Below are positions 52,871 through 62,271 of a stretch of DNA of 64,000 nucleotides, piece by piece. Source of the stretch: SCTD01 sp036675425 (lineage in GTDB: Bacteria > Actinomycetota > Actinomycetes > Mycobacteriales > SCTD01); the NCBI GenBank assembly GCA_036675425.1, contig JAKFFB010000313.1, positions 11,030 to 75,029 on the forward strand, given 5' to 3'. The number at the start of each line of letters is the position of its first letter. Position 1 is the stretch's first letter. Below the pieces are notes generated by a model. That model was not told where the DNA came from. It did not search any database and saw nothing but the letters and a program-made list of their open reading frames with translations. The translations under genes and the position numbers were made by a program.

Positions 52871-52914
52871 CGGTTGCGGTCGTACGCTGGTTCTCGATCC
52901 CTGTCCCGCAACCG
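52871..52914. promoter_or_regulatory. inverted repeat before the thiolase gene
   Basis: CGGTTGCGG and CCGCAACCG, perfect 9-bp arms 26 bases apart. The right arm ends directly before the GAGGAGC ribosome-binding site. Could be an operator or a structure affecting translation. Confidence 0.45.
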
Positions 52915-52925
52915 AGGAGCAACTC

Positions 52926-54143
<1,218 letters not shown>

Positions 54144-54159
54144 TTCCCCCGAGCGACGA

Positions 54160-54194
54160 CGAAGGCCGGCTCCCCGAGAGGGGGCCGGCCTTCG
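54160..54194. terminator. bidirectional terminator between thiolase and protease genes
   Basis: CGAAGGCCGGC and GCCGGCCTTCG arms with an inner CCCC/GGGG around GAGAG, between two convergent genes. Confidence 0.87.
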
Positions 54195-54214
54195 CCGTAG
54201 GGGCTGGGGTGCTG

Positions 54215-55051
54215 CTAGCCGAGCAGGCCGTTGACGACCGCGCCCTCGCCGGTGAACGCGCCGCCCTGGACGAGCGAGACGTTCATGCCGCCGAAGGTGT
54301 TGGCGTAGTCCAGCGCGCGGGACAGGTCGCTGACGTTGTTGCTGCCGGCCAGCGGGGCGATGGCGAGCGTCGACAGGACGCCGAGCGCGCGGCCGGAGCT
54401 GTCGACGAACGGGCTGCCCGAGTCACCGGGGATGCCGGGCGTGACGGTGTAGACCGGGTGCGTCCAGCCGTTGCCGGTGGTGCCGAGGCTGGTGCCCTCC
54501 TTCGGCGACAGCTGCGAGATGCCGAAGCGCAGGCTGGAGTTGCCGTAGGAGTAGACGCTCTCGCCGAAGGCGACGCCGTCGGTGTTGATGCCCGTCGGGC
54601 CGCCGATGACGGGGATCTCCGGGCTGACGCGACCGGCGTCGGCCGGGTCGAGCCGGATGAGCGCGAAGTCGTTGTACGCGCAGGCGTCATCGTCCTGCTC
54701 GTTCACGTCCTGCATGGTCAGCCACGAGTTGTAGACCATGGTGCCGGGCTTGGTGGCGCCGTTGACCTCGACCGGGGTGCCGAGCGGCAGCGAGCCCGAG
54801 TCGCAGCCGTCGGTCTCGGTGCTGCCGCCGGTGCCGGAGCAGTGCGCGGCCTGGCCGATGTAGGTGTTGGCGCCGTCGGAGAAGACGAAGTTCGCGGTGC
54901 ACTGGGCGCCGTCGGTGTAGGTCTGCACACCGGGGTGGATGGTGGGGTCGCCGGCGTGGTCGGCGACAGCCGGGGTGGCGGTGCCCAGGGCGGCGGTGAG
55001 AGCGAGGGCCGCGGTCGCGGTCCCGGCCAGCAGGCGGCTCGTACGGGTCAT
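54215..55051 (-). CDS. secreted trypsin-like serine protease
   Basis: Exported protein of 278 residues with a signal peptide (LLAGTATAALALTAALGT, then ATPAVA). The chymotrypsin-fold triad is H70 in GQAAHCSG, D128 in AYNDFALIRL and S211 in GIPGDSGSPFVD. Cysteines flank the His loop as in other bacterial S1 enzymes. CAGGAG precedes the ATG. The upstream region has the GGTAGGGC element shared with other secreted genes. A role in nutrient proteolysis is likely. Confidence 0.9.
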   Translation of the reverse strand: MTRTSRLLAGTATAALALTAALGTATPAVADHAGDPTIHPGVQTYTDGAQCTANFVFSDGANTYIGQAAHCSGTGGSTETDGCDSGSLPLGTPVEVNGATKPGTMVYNSWLTMQDVNEQDDDACAYNDFALIRLDPADAGRVSPEIPVIGGPTGINTDGVAFGESVYSYGNSSLRFGISQLSPKEGTSLGTTGNGWTHPVYTVTPGIPGDSGSPFVDSSGRALGVLSTLAIAPLAGSNNVSDLSRALDYANTFGGMNVSLVQGGAFTGEGAVVNGLLG

Positions 55052-55093
55052 GGGGGCTCCTGACGGTCACGGGCGCCCCGGGGGAGGCGCCCT

Positions 55094-55528
55094 CTATGCC
55101 CTACCCAACGGAGTTCGTCCCGATTCCTCGCAGATCGTCCTGCCCGCTGAGACAGCGTCCTCGAGCCCCAGCGCGGCAGCCAGTCCGGGTGGGACGTCCT
55201 CGTCGAGCAGGTCGCGCCGGTGCGCCAGCAGGTGGGCCGTGGTCGCCCGTGCGAGGTCGTCCGGCGGGCCTGCGCGGACCAGGTCGTCGGAGGTGACCGC
55301 GAGCTGGTCGGCGACCCCCAGGTCGTCCAGGCGGGGGAGGGCGCGCAGCGGCTCGCCCTCCAGCCGCGCTGCGGCGTCGGCGAGCGACTGGGCGAGGTGG
55401 CGGACCAGGTCGGCGCGCGTGCCGTACCGCTGCGCGCTCGCCGCCCAGCGCGCGGGCGTCCACAGCCGCAGCCGCTGCACCAGCGACCGGCTCTCGCGGC
55501 GCAGCAGGTCGACCGGGTCCTCGCTCAC
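55094..55528 (-). CDS. hypothetical helical protein of 144 aa
   Basis: Soluble, mostly helical protein with no recognised family. The segment SLVQRLRLWTPARWAASAQR, followed by TRADLVRHLAQSLADAAARL, is faintly like the four-helix DinB / mycothiol-dependent isomerase fold, but the metal-binding histidines are not clear. TACGGT 6 bases before the GTG suggests a leaderless transcript. It follows the BI-1 gene on the same strand. Confidence 0.65.
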   Translation of the reverse strand: MSEDPVDLLRRESRSLVQRLRLWTPARWAASAQRYGTRADLVRHLAQSLADAAARLEGEPLRALPRLDDLGVADQLAVTSDDLVRAGPPDDLARATTAHLLAHRRDLLDEDVPPGLAAALGLEDAVSAGRTICEESGRTPLGRA

Positions 55529-55540
55529 GGCCGGACCGTA

Positions 55541-55583
55541 GTACGGCGACGGGCCGCTCCCCGAGGGGGACGGCCCGCCGTAC
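55541..55583. terminator. strong hairpin downstream of the BI-1 gene
   Basis: GTACGGCG-ACGGGCC and its complement on the other side with an inner CCCC/GGGG, a stem of about 20 bp. It also overlaps the promoter region of the next gene, including its TACGGT box at 55535-55540 nearby. Confidence 0.8.
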
Positions 55584-55592
55584 GCGCTCTGA

Positions 55593-56384
55593 CTAGTCGC
55601 TGCTCTGCAGGTAGGCCAGCAGCCGCAGGATGTTGAGGTAGAGGAAGATCAGACCCACGACCAGGCCGAACGACACGCGCCACGCCTCGGAGTCCGGGAC
55701 GCCGGCGGCGACCATGCGGTCCGCCTGGTCGAAGTCCATGACGAAGGTCAGGGCGCCGAAGACGATCAGGCCCAGCGTGAACAGGATCGACAGGCCGGTG
55801 TTGCCGCCGCTGATGCCGAGCGGGTCGCCGTCGGTGAAGGCGCCGACGAGCAGGTTGAGCAGCATCACGGCGACCATGCCGACGAGGCCGAAGGTCACGA
55901 CCTTGACGAACTTCGGCGTCGCCCGGAGCTTGCCGGACTTGTAGCCGAAGAGCACGGCGCCGAAGACGGCCGCGGTGCCGACGATCGCCTGGACGACGAT
56001 TCCGCGGTAGGTCCCCTCGTAGCTGGCGCTGATGACGCCGAGGAAGACGCCCTGCGCGACGGCATACGCCATGACCAGAGCCGGGCTGGCCGACTTCTTG
56101 AAGATGTTGACCATGGCCAGGGCGAAGCCGACGAGGCCGGCCAGCATCGCGACGCCGAGCGGCACCTGGAGGTACCAGGAGGCGGCACCGACGCCGACGA
56201 CGATGGCCAGCAGGATGCCGGTCTTGACGATGACGTCGTCCATCGTCATCCGCTGCGGGGTGCCGTAGATCGCGGCGACGTCCTCAGCGGTCGGGGCGGG
56301 CGTGTGGAAGCCGACGCCCTGTGAGGCTGCGCGCAGCGACTCGCTGCGCGCGAAGACGGGGTTGTTGGACTCCATGCTGCGCAT
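55593..56384 (-). CDS. Bax inhibitor-1 / YccA family membrane protein
   Basis: Seven-helix membrane protein of 263 residues. Helices include VKTGILLAIVVGVGAASWYL, AVAQGVFLGVISASYEG, AIVGTAAVFGAVLFGYK and GLVVGLIFLYLNILRLLAYL; the FDQADRMVAAG segment and the C-terminal LNILRLL are family-typical. The cytosolic N-terminus has a short Pro/Ala-rich part. Possible pH-sensitive calcium leak, by analogy. ATG at 56384 and at 56375 are both possible. Confidence 0.9.
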   Translation of the reverse strand: MRSMESNNPVFARSESLRAASQGVGFHTPAPTAEDVAAIYGTPQRMTMDDVIVKTGILLAIVVGVGAASWYLQVPLGVAMLAGLVGFALAMVNIFKKSASPALVMAYAVAQGVFLGVISASYEGTYRGIVVQAIVGTAAVFGAVLFGYKSGKLRATPKFVKVVTFGLVGMVAVMLLNLLVGAFTDGDPLGISGGNTGLSILFTLGLIVFGALTFVMDFDQADRMVAAGVPDSEAWRVSFGLVVGLIFLYLNILRLLAYLQSSD

Positions 56385-56480
56385 GTGGGTGTCGTTCTCC
56401 TCTGCGCGACCCGCGGGCGGGGTCGTGCGCTGGATACAACGTACGCGGTGGGCGGAATGTGCCCGGGGACGTGCGCGGAG

Positions 56481-56563
56481 TGCCCGGGGCGGGATTCGAA
56501 CCCGCACTCCCTCTCGGGAAGAGGTGTTTAAGACCCCCGCGGCTGCCGTTACGCCACCCGGGC
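56481..56563 (-). tRNA. tRNA-Leu (anticodon TAA)
   Basis: Reverse strand: acceptor GCCCGGG with its complement before the discriminator A, a D-arm with AACGGCA, anticodon stem GGGGT / ACCTC around loop CTTAAAC (TAA), a long variable arm (TTCCCGAGAGGGA) as in class II tRNAs, and T-loop GTTCGAATC. CCA is not encoded. Confidence 0.95.
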
Positions 56564-56575
56564 TGAACCCGAACC

Positions 56576-57349
56576 CTACGACGGCGACAGGTCCACGCGA
56601 CCGATGTTCCGCCCTCGATACGTCGGTGTTTGCGCATGGCAGTTCGGGCAGAGCAGCCGCAGGTTCTCCAGCCTGTTGTCGCTGCGGTCCCCATTGATGT
56701 GGTCGAGCTCCAGTGGCGCCGCCTGCCCACGCCACTCCTGAATGCCGCACATGTCGCAGCACAGGGGCAGGAGGCCTTCAGTGAGCAGTCGCTTCTTGAG
56801 GTGCCCCATGGTGGTTGCTGGTCGGCCCACGACCAGCAACTCCGCGAGGGGAACCCGCGGTGGCACTCGCCTTCCGGCACTCCAGCGCCTGCCACGCAGC
56901 CCCGAGACGTCGATGCCCTCCTCCGCAAGTCGCCGACGAAGAGCGGCGTAGATCGAAGGGGAGGCGGTGAAGCCCAGCGTGAGCAGTGCGTCGTGCAGGC
57001 TGCGTGCGTCACGGACGACGTCACGAAGCACCGCTGCTTCGACGGCTGCCAGACGCCTACCCGGCGCCCCCTGAGGGCAGAACCTGGGGTCAAGCGCACC
57101 GAGCCGGGTGAGCCGCTTGCGGATCGACTCGTAGTTCCCGCCGTACGCAGCCAGCCCGAGCAACTGCAGCAGCTCCCTCATGTTCTTGGCCTGCTTGGCC
57201 GTCGCAACGAGATCCTCGTCGCTGATTCCTCTGATCTGCCGACTCGCTGCTCCGCCCATGAGGCCGACGCTCTCGACGGATGCCGACAAAGCCCGGTGCC
57301 TGTCCACAAGAGCCCTGCAGCCCCCGTTCAACTTTGGGATGGGGCACAT
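56576..57349 (-). CDS. HNH endonuclease domain protein
   Basis: Protein of up to 257 residues. The C-terminal HNH domain is clear: CCDMCGIQEWRGQAAPLELD, HINGDRSDNRLENLRLLCP and NCHAQ give the two CxxC zinc knuckles and the H-N-H residues. The N-terminal part has repeated helix-turn-helix-like units (AKQAKNMRELLQLLGLAAYG and SLHDALLTLGFTASPSIYAA). Codon use includes AGA, GGA, GTT and TTG, rare in the neighbours, and the 5' part is lower in GC, suggesting transfer. It lies 13 bases from the tRNA-Leu gene. The start may be ATG 57349 or 57259. Confidence 0.82.
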   Translation of the reverse strand: MCPIPKLNGGCRALVDRHRALSASVESVGLMGGAASRQIRGISDEDLVATAKQAKNMRELLQLLGLAAYGGNYESIRKRLTRLGALDPRFCPQGAPGRRLAAVEAAVLRDVVRDARSLHDALLTLGFTASPSIYAALRRRLAEEGIDVSGLRGRRWSAGRRVPPRVPLAELLVVGRPATTMGHLKKRLLTEGLLPLCCDMCGIQEWRGQAAPLELDHINGDRSDNRLENLRLLCPNCHAQTPTYRGRNIGRVDLSPS

Positions 57350-57464
57350 CCCGAGGCCTGAGAAACGGTGACGACCCGGCGTTGATCAGCCAGATCGGGC
57401 GGTTGCGGGCACTTGCGACCGACACCTGCTGGTTCTCAGGAGCCACTTCCGTCACACTGCCCTC

Positions 57465-58694
57465 GTGAGCACCCCGCCGGCACCGCGCGTCGGCTATCGC
57501 GAGGTCTTGGCCGTCCGCGAGTTCCGCGGGCTGCTCGTGTCCGACGGGCTGAGCACGCTCGGCGACCAGGTCGCCCGCATCGCGGTGGCCCTGCTCGTGC
57601 TGGAGCGGTCCGGATCGGCGTTCGCGGCCTCCGCGACCTACGCCTGCTCCTACCTGACCTGGCTGGTCGGCGGCCCGCTGCTCTCAGCGCTGCCGGACCG
57701 CTACCCGCGACGGCGGGTCATGGTGGCGTGCGACGTCGCGCGCGGGCTGCTCGTTGTGTGCCTGGCGGTGCCAGGACTGCCTCTCGCGGTGGTCTTCGGC
57801 GTCCTGATCGCCGTCGGCCTGCTCGCACCGCCGGCCGAGGCCGCGCGCAGCGCGCTGCTGGCCGACGTCCTGGAAGGGGAGCCGTACGTCGTCGCGAACG
57901 CCCTGAGCAACGCCGTAGGACAGGCGGGGCAGGTCGGTGGGTTCATCCTCGGCGGGGCGCTCGTCGGGCTGATCGGCGTCGAGGGGGCGCTCCTCGCCGA
58001 CGCGGCGTCCTTCGCGCTCTCCGCCCTCATCCTGCTGGCGTTTGTCCGGGAGCACGTCGTGACCCGGGTCGCGGGGCCGACCGTCTCGATGCTGGTGGAG
58101 GCGGGCGCCGGGGCGATGCTGGTGTGGTGCAGCCCTCGCCTGCGCTCGCTGCTGGCCTGGGGCCTGCTCAGCGCGGCGTCGGTGATCGCGGCCGAGGGGC
58201 TGGCGGTCGCGATCACCGAGGAGCAGGGCGGCGGGCCGCTGGCTGCGGGCGTCCTCACCGCCTCCGTGCCCGCCGGCTTCCTGCTCGGGTCCTGGCTGCT
58301 GCTCAGGGTGGCTGCGGAGCGGCGGGAGCGGCTCTTCCCCTGGCTCGTGGCCATCAGCTGCCTGCCGCTGATGGCGACACCGCTCGTCGACAGCCTGACC
58401 GGGATCACCCTGCTGTGGGTGCTGGCCGGCTGCGGCAACGCGCTGCAGCTGGTCGCCAACTCCTCGTTCGTCCAGGCCGTGCCCGCGCACCTGCGCGGGC
58501 GGGCCTTCGGGGTGGCGGTGACCCTGCTCATGGTCCTGCAGGGGGTGGTCCTGCTGGCAGCCGGCGCCCTCGCCGAGACGACGGACGCGCGCATGCCCAT
58601 CGCCCTCGTGGCCGTCATCTGCCTGGCGCTCGTGCCTCTCCTGTCTCGCCAGTCTCAAGGTTCCACGATCTTGCGCCGAGGCTCCGGAGGATGA
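57465..58694 (+). CDS. MFS transporter
   Basis: Major facilitator membrane protein of 409 residues with about twelve hydrophobic helices. The start is typical (VREFRGLLVSDGLSTLGDQV), and the loop after helix 2 is LPDRYPRRRVMVACDVARG (motif A type). Substrate unknown; it resembles drug or metabolite exporters. Its TGA overlaps the ATG of the EAL protein (GGATGA), so the two genes are coupled. CACACT lies 6 bases before the GTG. Confidence 0.9.
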   Translation: MSTPPAPRVGYREVLAVREFRGLLVSDGLSTLGDQVARIAVALLVLERSGSAFAASATYACSYLTWLVGGPLLSALPDRYPRRRVMVACDVARGLLVVCLAVPGLPLAVVFGVLIAVGLLAPPAEAARSALLADVLEGEPYVVANALSNAVGQAGQVGGFILGGALVGLIGVEGALLADAASFALSALILLAFVREHVVTRVAGPTVSMLVEAGAGAMLVWCSPRLRSLLAWGLLSAASVIAAEGLAVAITEEQGGGPLAAGVLTASVPAGFLLGSWLLLRVAAERRERLFPWLVAISCLPLMATPLVDSLTGITLLWVLAGCGNALQLVANSSFVQAVPAHLRGRAFGVAVTLLMVLQGVVLLAAGALAETTDARMPIALVAVICLALVPLLSRQSQGSTILRRGSGG

Positions 58695-61135
58695 CCGGGG
58701 TCGAGCAGCGCATCGGGTGGGGCCGCAACGCGGCCGTCGCCTCGATGTCGCTGGCCCTGCTCGCGGCCGGCGTGGGTCTGGCCGCCGTCGCCGGACCCGC
58801 CCTCTACGACCCGGGCATCCCCCCGCTGGCGCTGCTGGCGGTCCTGCTCCCCGTCTACGTCCTCGCGCAGCACTACCCGCTCGACTTCGAGTTCCGGCGG
58901 GAGTCCAACGGCGTCACCCTGGTGCACCTCCCGCTCGCTCTCGGCGTTCAGGTCGTCGCGCCCTTCGCGCACCTCGCCGTCCGCCTCGGCTCGGTGGTCG
59001 TCCACAGCCTGCTGCAGCGGCAGGCGCCGCAGAAGGCCCTCTACAACCTGGGGGCCGCCGCCTTCGAGGTCGGCGCCGCCGCCTTCGCCGTGGGTCTGGT
59101 GCCGCACGGCGAGACCGGCCCGCTGATGTGGGGCGCGCTGTACGCCGGCCTCCTCGTCGGCGATGTCATCGGCGTCCTCGTCCTCCACGCGATCTGGCGC
59201 ACGCTGGGCATGGCCACCAACCTCCGCAGCGGCCTGCGGACGTTGGCGCTGACCGCGCCCGTCGTACTGCTCTTCATGGGCCTTGCCGTCGTCGCGATCA
59301 GCGCCGCCCGCCTGGAAGCGGCCAGCGTGCTCGTGATGCTGGTCCTCGCCGCGTGGCTCGCCCTGGCGTACCGGGCGCACCGCAACGTGGTGGCGCAGCA
59401 GGTCACCACGGAGAAGCTCTACACCTTCGTGAAGGACCTTGGCCCTCTCGTCGTCGCTGAGGAGCGGTCGACGGACGTGCTGGATCGGGTGCGGGTCCTG
59501 CTTCACGCCGAGCAGCTCGAGCTCACGACGACCTCCGGCGACCGCTGGTCCACCCTCGCCGTCGCCGAGAGTCAGCCGGCGGTCCGCGCGGACGACGTGG
59601 TGTCTCCCATCTCGAGCCACGTCGCGACGACGCGCGCCCCCGTCCTGCGCAGCCGCCAGCGGAACGACGCCGACACGATGTCCACCCCTCTGCTCGCGAG
59701 CACGGGCGTCGTGGGGGTCCTCACAGCGGTCCGCCGGCTGGGCGACGTCCGCGGCTTCGACGACAGCGACCTGCGCATGCTGGAGACGGTCGGCGCGGAG
59801 CTCGCCATCGCGCTCGAGCGCGGCCGGCTGCACGAGGACCTGGAGCGCGCCGCCACCCGGGACTCGCTGACCGGCCTGCGCAACCTGCACGAGCTGACCA
59901 AGCGCCTGCAGGAGCTGCTGGAGAGTGACTCGCAGCCGGGCGTCGTGCTCGCTGCGGTCGCCGTCGACTCCTTCCGCGAGGTCAACGACACCCTCGGCCA
60001 CGAGGTCGGCGACGAGCTGCTGCTCGAGGTCACGGCACGCCTGAAGCGAGCGGTCCCCGGCGCCCTCATCGGCCGGATCGGCGGTGGCCGCTTCGCCGTC
60101 GCCGTGCGCGCCGACACGGCGGGCGGCGAGCCCGAGATGTTCGGCCTCAACCTGCGGGCGCACGTCGAGGGCAGCGCCCAGCTCGGTCCTGTCGGCACGG
60201 ACATCCGCCTCTCGGTGGGTGTCGTCCGGGCGCCCGAGCACGGCAACGACGCGGCCACGCTCGTACGCCGCGCGGAGACCGCCATGTACGGCGCGCGGCA
60301 CGCGCACGGCGGCCCGGTGCTGTGGGAGCCGGCGTACGAGGTCAAGGGGCAGCGGCGGCTGGCCGTGGTCACCGCACTGCGCGAGGCGCTCGCCGGCGGG
60401 GCCATCGGCGTCGCCTTCCAGCCGAAGGTCGAGGCCGCCACCGGTCGCGTCAGCGGCGTCGAGGCGCTGGCCCGGTGGACCCACCCGGCGCTCGGGGCCG
60501 TGCGTCCGGACGAGTTCGTCCCGCTGGCCGAGGCCTCGGGCCTGATGGGCGCGCTCACCTCCACCGTGCTGCGGCAGAGCCTCACCGCCTGCAAGGGCTG
60601 GCAGCGGCGGGCGCCGCACGTCGGCGTCGCCGTCAACGTCAGCGCCGACACGGTGCTCGACCCGGCGTTCGTCACCGAGGTCGCGGAGGAGCTGGCGGCG
60701 AGCGGCGTGCCGGCCGAGCTGCTCACGCTGGAGCTCACGGAGGGCGTCGTCGTCTCGGACCCGCAGCTCGCCGCGGTCCGGATGGGCGAGCTCCGCGCGC
60801 TCGGCGTGAAGATCTCGGTCGACGACTTCGGCACCGGCTACTCGTCGCTGACCTACCTCAAGGGCCTGCCGGTCGACGAGGTGAAGATCGACAAGGGCTT
60901 CGTGGACGGGCTGTCCAGCGAACCCGCCGACCGGGCCGTGGTGCGCGCCGTCGTCGACATCGCGCACACGCTGGGGCTCAAGGTCGTCGCCGAGGGAGTG
61001 GAGCAGGAGGACCAGCAGGGGATCCTGCGGGCCCTCGGGGTGGACGAGGTCCAGGGCTACCTGCACGCCCGGCCTATGCCGGCGCTCGAGGTCGCCGCCT
61101 GGCTGCGCGCCCGGGAGTCCCGCACCCGCGTCTGA
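58691..61135 (+). CDS. membrane GAF-GGDEF(degenerate)-EAL c-di-GMP phosphodiesterase
   Basis: Protein of 814 residues. About eight N-terminal membrane helices (to about 225) resemble MASE-type sensors, followed by a GAF-like domain (about 230-385), a GGDEF domain whose signature is GGGRF at 464-468, and a complete EAL domain: EAL at 591-593, NVSADT, ELTEGVV, DDFGTGYSSLTYLKG at 711-725 and VAEGVEQEDQ. The GGDEF site lacks the metal and base-catalysis acids, so it probably acts only in regulation while the EAL domain hydrolyses c-di-GMP. Coupled to the MFS gene upstream; a 20-bp stem follows. Confidence 0.93.
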   Translation: MTGVEQRIGWGRNAAVASMSLALLAAGVGLAAVAGPALYDPGIPPLALLAVLLPVYVLAQHYPLDFEFRRESNGVTLVHLPLALGVQVVAPFAHLAVRLGSVVVHSLLQRQAPQKALYNLGAAAFEVGAAAFAVGLVPHGETGPLMWGALYAGLLVGDVIGVLVLHAIWRTLGMATNLRSGLRTLALTAPVVLLFMGLAVVAISAARLEAASVLVMLVLAAWLALAYRAHRNVVAQQVTTEKLYTFVKDLGPLVVAEERSTDVLDRVRVLLHAEQLELTTTSGDRWSTLAVAESQPAVRADDVVSPISSHVATTRAPVLRSRQRNDADTMSTPLLASTGVVGVLTAVRRLGDVRGFDDSDLRMLETVGAELAIALERGRLHEDLERAATRDSLTGLRNLHELTKRLQELLESDSQPGVVLAAVAVDSFREVNDTLGHEVGDELLLEVTARLKRAVPGALIGRIGGGRFAVAVRADTAGGEPEMFGLNLRAHVEGSAQLGPVGTDIRLSVGVVRAPEHGNDAATLVRRAETAMYGARHAHGGPVLWEPAYEVKGQRRLAVVTALREALAGGAIGVAFQPKVEAATGRVSGVEALARWTHPALGAVRPDEFVPLAEASGLMGALTSTVLRQSLTACKGWQRRAPHVGVAVNVSADTVLDPAFVTEVAEELAASGVPAELLTLELTEGVVVSDPQLAAVRMGELRALGVKISVDDFGTGYSSLTYLKGLPVDEVKIDKGFVDGLSSEPADRAVVRAVVDIAHTLGLKVVAEGVEQEDQQGILRALGVDEVQGYLHARPMPALEVAAWLRARESRTRV

Positions 61136-61167
61136 GACAGCTCGGTCGACAGACCCCGGAAAATGAT

Positions 61168-61213
61168 CCAGGGGCTGGGACCGGGTACAGCACTACCCAG
61201 TCCCAGCCCCTGG
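61168..61213. terminator. very stable hairpin after the EAL gene
   Basis: CCAGGGGCTGGGAC and its perfect complement, then one mismatch and GGGTA / TACCC, a 20-bp stem with a six-base loop. It lies between the EAL gene and the reverse-strand small ORFs, so it may serve both directions. Confidence 0.88.
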
Positions 61214-61235
61214 AGGGCTGGGTCTCACCTGCTCA

Positions 61236-61298
61236 CTACCGCCAGCTGTTGCCGCGCATGTCGCCCTCCCCCGCTTGGCCGCCGCCGGACTGAGCCAT
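61236..61298 (-). CDS. possible 20-aa peptide
   Basis: Reverse-strand ORF reading MAQSGGGQAGEGDMRGNSWR, with high GC at third positions, followed 22 bases later by the strong hairpin. No ribosome-binding site precedes the ATG. A TTGGTC / TAGACC pair 16 bases apart upstream could be a promoter for a nearly leaderless mRNA. It lies in the 354-bp gap 61136-61489 that has no larger gene. Unproven. Confidence 0.3.
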   Translation of the reverse strand: MAQSGGGQAGEGDMRGNSWR

Positions 61299-61342
61299 CC
61301 GGTCTAGTGCCGGGGACGATAGGACCAACGCGTGGATCTTGG

Positions 61343-61390
61343 CTAGTGGACGAAACGGACGTAAGCCCCATCGTGCTCAGGAATAGTCAT
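61343..61390 (-). CDS. possible 15-aa leader peptide
   Basis: Reverse-strand ORF MTIPEHDGAYVRFVH preceded by AAAGGGTGA at ribosome-binding distance, in a stretch of clearly lower GC (about 61381-61430). It lies 44 bases upstream of the 20-aa ORF on the same strand. Could be a leader peptide or chance. Confidence 0.25.
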   Translation of the reverse strand: MTIPEHDGAYVRFVH

Positions 61391-61489
61391 CGATTCACCC
61401 TTTCGGGCTATCAAACTGGCCTTTAGGAGTGCCGACGTCACTGCCGTGGGCGGGCTTCCCAGCTGTTGACAGCCGCCCCACTGCTCCGT

Positions 61490-62221
61490 TCAGCTCACTC
61501 CGGCGAGCTTCTTGGCCCGGTGGAAGACGGCGTCGAGCATCGGCTCGGTGAGCCGGCCGGTGAAGGTGTTCTGCTGGCTGACGTGGAAGCAGCCCAGCAC
61601 CGCGAGGCCGCTCGGCAGCTCCACCTCCGCGCCGTGCGCGAACTTCGGCAGCGGCGCCGGCACCGCCTCCCCCGCCGCGCGCAGCGTCGGCCAGAGCGCT
61701 GACCAGCCGTAGCCGCCCAGCACGACGACCGCCCGGACCGTGGGCTGGAGGAAGCGCCACTCCGCGGCGAGCCACGGCGCGCAGGCGTCCCGTTCCGCCG
61801 GCGTCGGCTTGTTGGCGGGCGGGGCGCAGCGCACCGGCAGCGTGATGCGCAGGTCGACGAGGGACTGGTCGTCGTACGCGCTCGTCGAGGTCGGCGACGT
61901 CGCCAGGCCGACCCGGTGCAGCGAGGCGAACAGCCAGTCGCCGCTGCGGTCGCCGGTGAAGATCCGTCCGGTGCGGTTGCCGCCGTGGGCGGCGGGCGCG
62001 AGACCGACGACCGCGATCCGAGCGCGCTGCGGGCCCCAGCCGGTGACCGGCCGGCCCCAGTAGTCCTGGTCGGCGAACGACGCGCGCTTGATCTCGGCGA
62101 CCTCCTCGCGCCAGGCGACCAGCCGCGGGCAGGCGCGGCAGACCGACGACCGGCCGTCGAGGTGGGCCAGGGACGGGGCGCTGTCGGCCAGCCGGACGAC
62201 GTCCGCGGCCGAGTGCGCCAC
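61490..62221 (-). CDS. uracil-DNA glycosylase family 5 (UdgB type)
   Basis: Base-excision repair glycosylase of 243 residues. Motif 1 VVGLAPAAHGGNRTGRIFTG and motif 2 FHVSQQNTFTGRL are family 5 features, with no Asp/Asn in the place used by family 1. Cysteines C28 and C31 (VCRACPRL) plus later ones fit an iron-sulfur cluster. It acts on uracil and hypoxanthine and suits a high-GC, deamination-prone genome. GTG at 62221 is the longest start. It follows ppx by 50 bases on the same strand. Confidence 0.9.
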   Translation of the reverse strand: MAHSAADVVRLADSAPSLAHLDGRSSVCRACPRLVAWREEVAEIKRASFADQDYWGRPVTGWGPQRARIAVVGLAPAAHGGNRTGRIFTGDRSGDWLFASLHRVGLATSPTSTSAYDDQSLVDLRITLPVRCAPPANKPTPAERDACAPWLAAEWRFLQPTVRAVVVLGGYGWSALWPTLRAAGEAVPAPLPKFAHGAEVELPSGLAVLGCFHVSQQNTFTGRLTEPMLDAVFHRAKKLAGVS

Positions 62222-62271
62222 CGGGGTGGTGCGGCTGGCGCAGTCGCGGGGGTGGCCGCTGCCGGGCTCGA

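Noticed and set aside
57357..57440. Possible further palindrome with CCTGAGAA / TTCTCAGG ends before the MFS gene, containing GTTGATCA as in H5
   Set aside because: Arms are only 8 bp in 84 bp and the interior does not pair. It may be a decayed copy but cannot be supported alone.
57090..57455. 121-codon reverse frame overlapping the HNH gene start
   Set aside because: It overlaps the HNH coding frame out of register and loses any protein-like character after about 30 residues.
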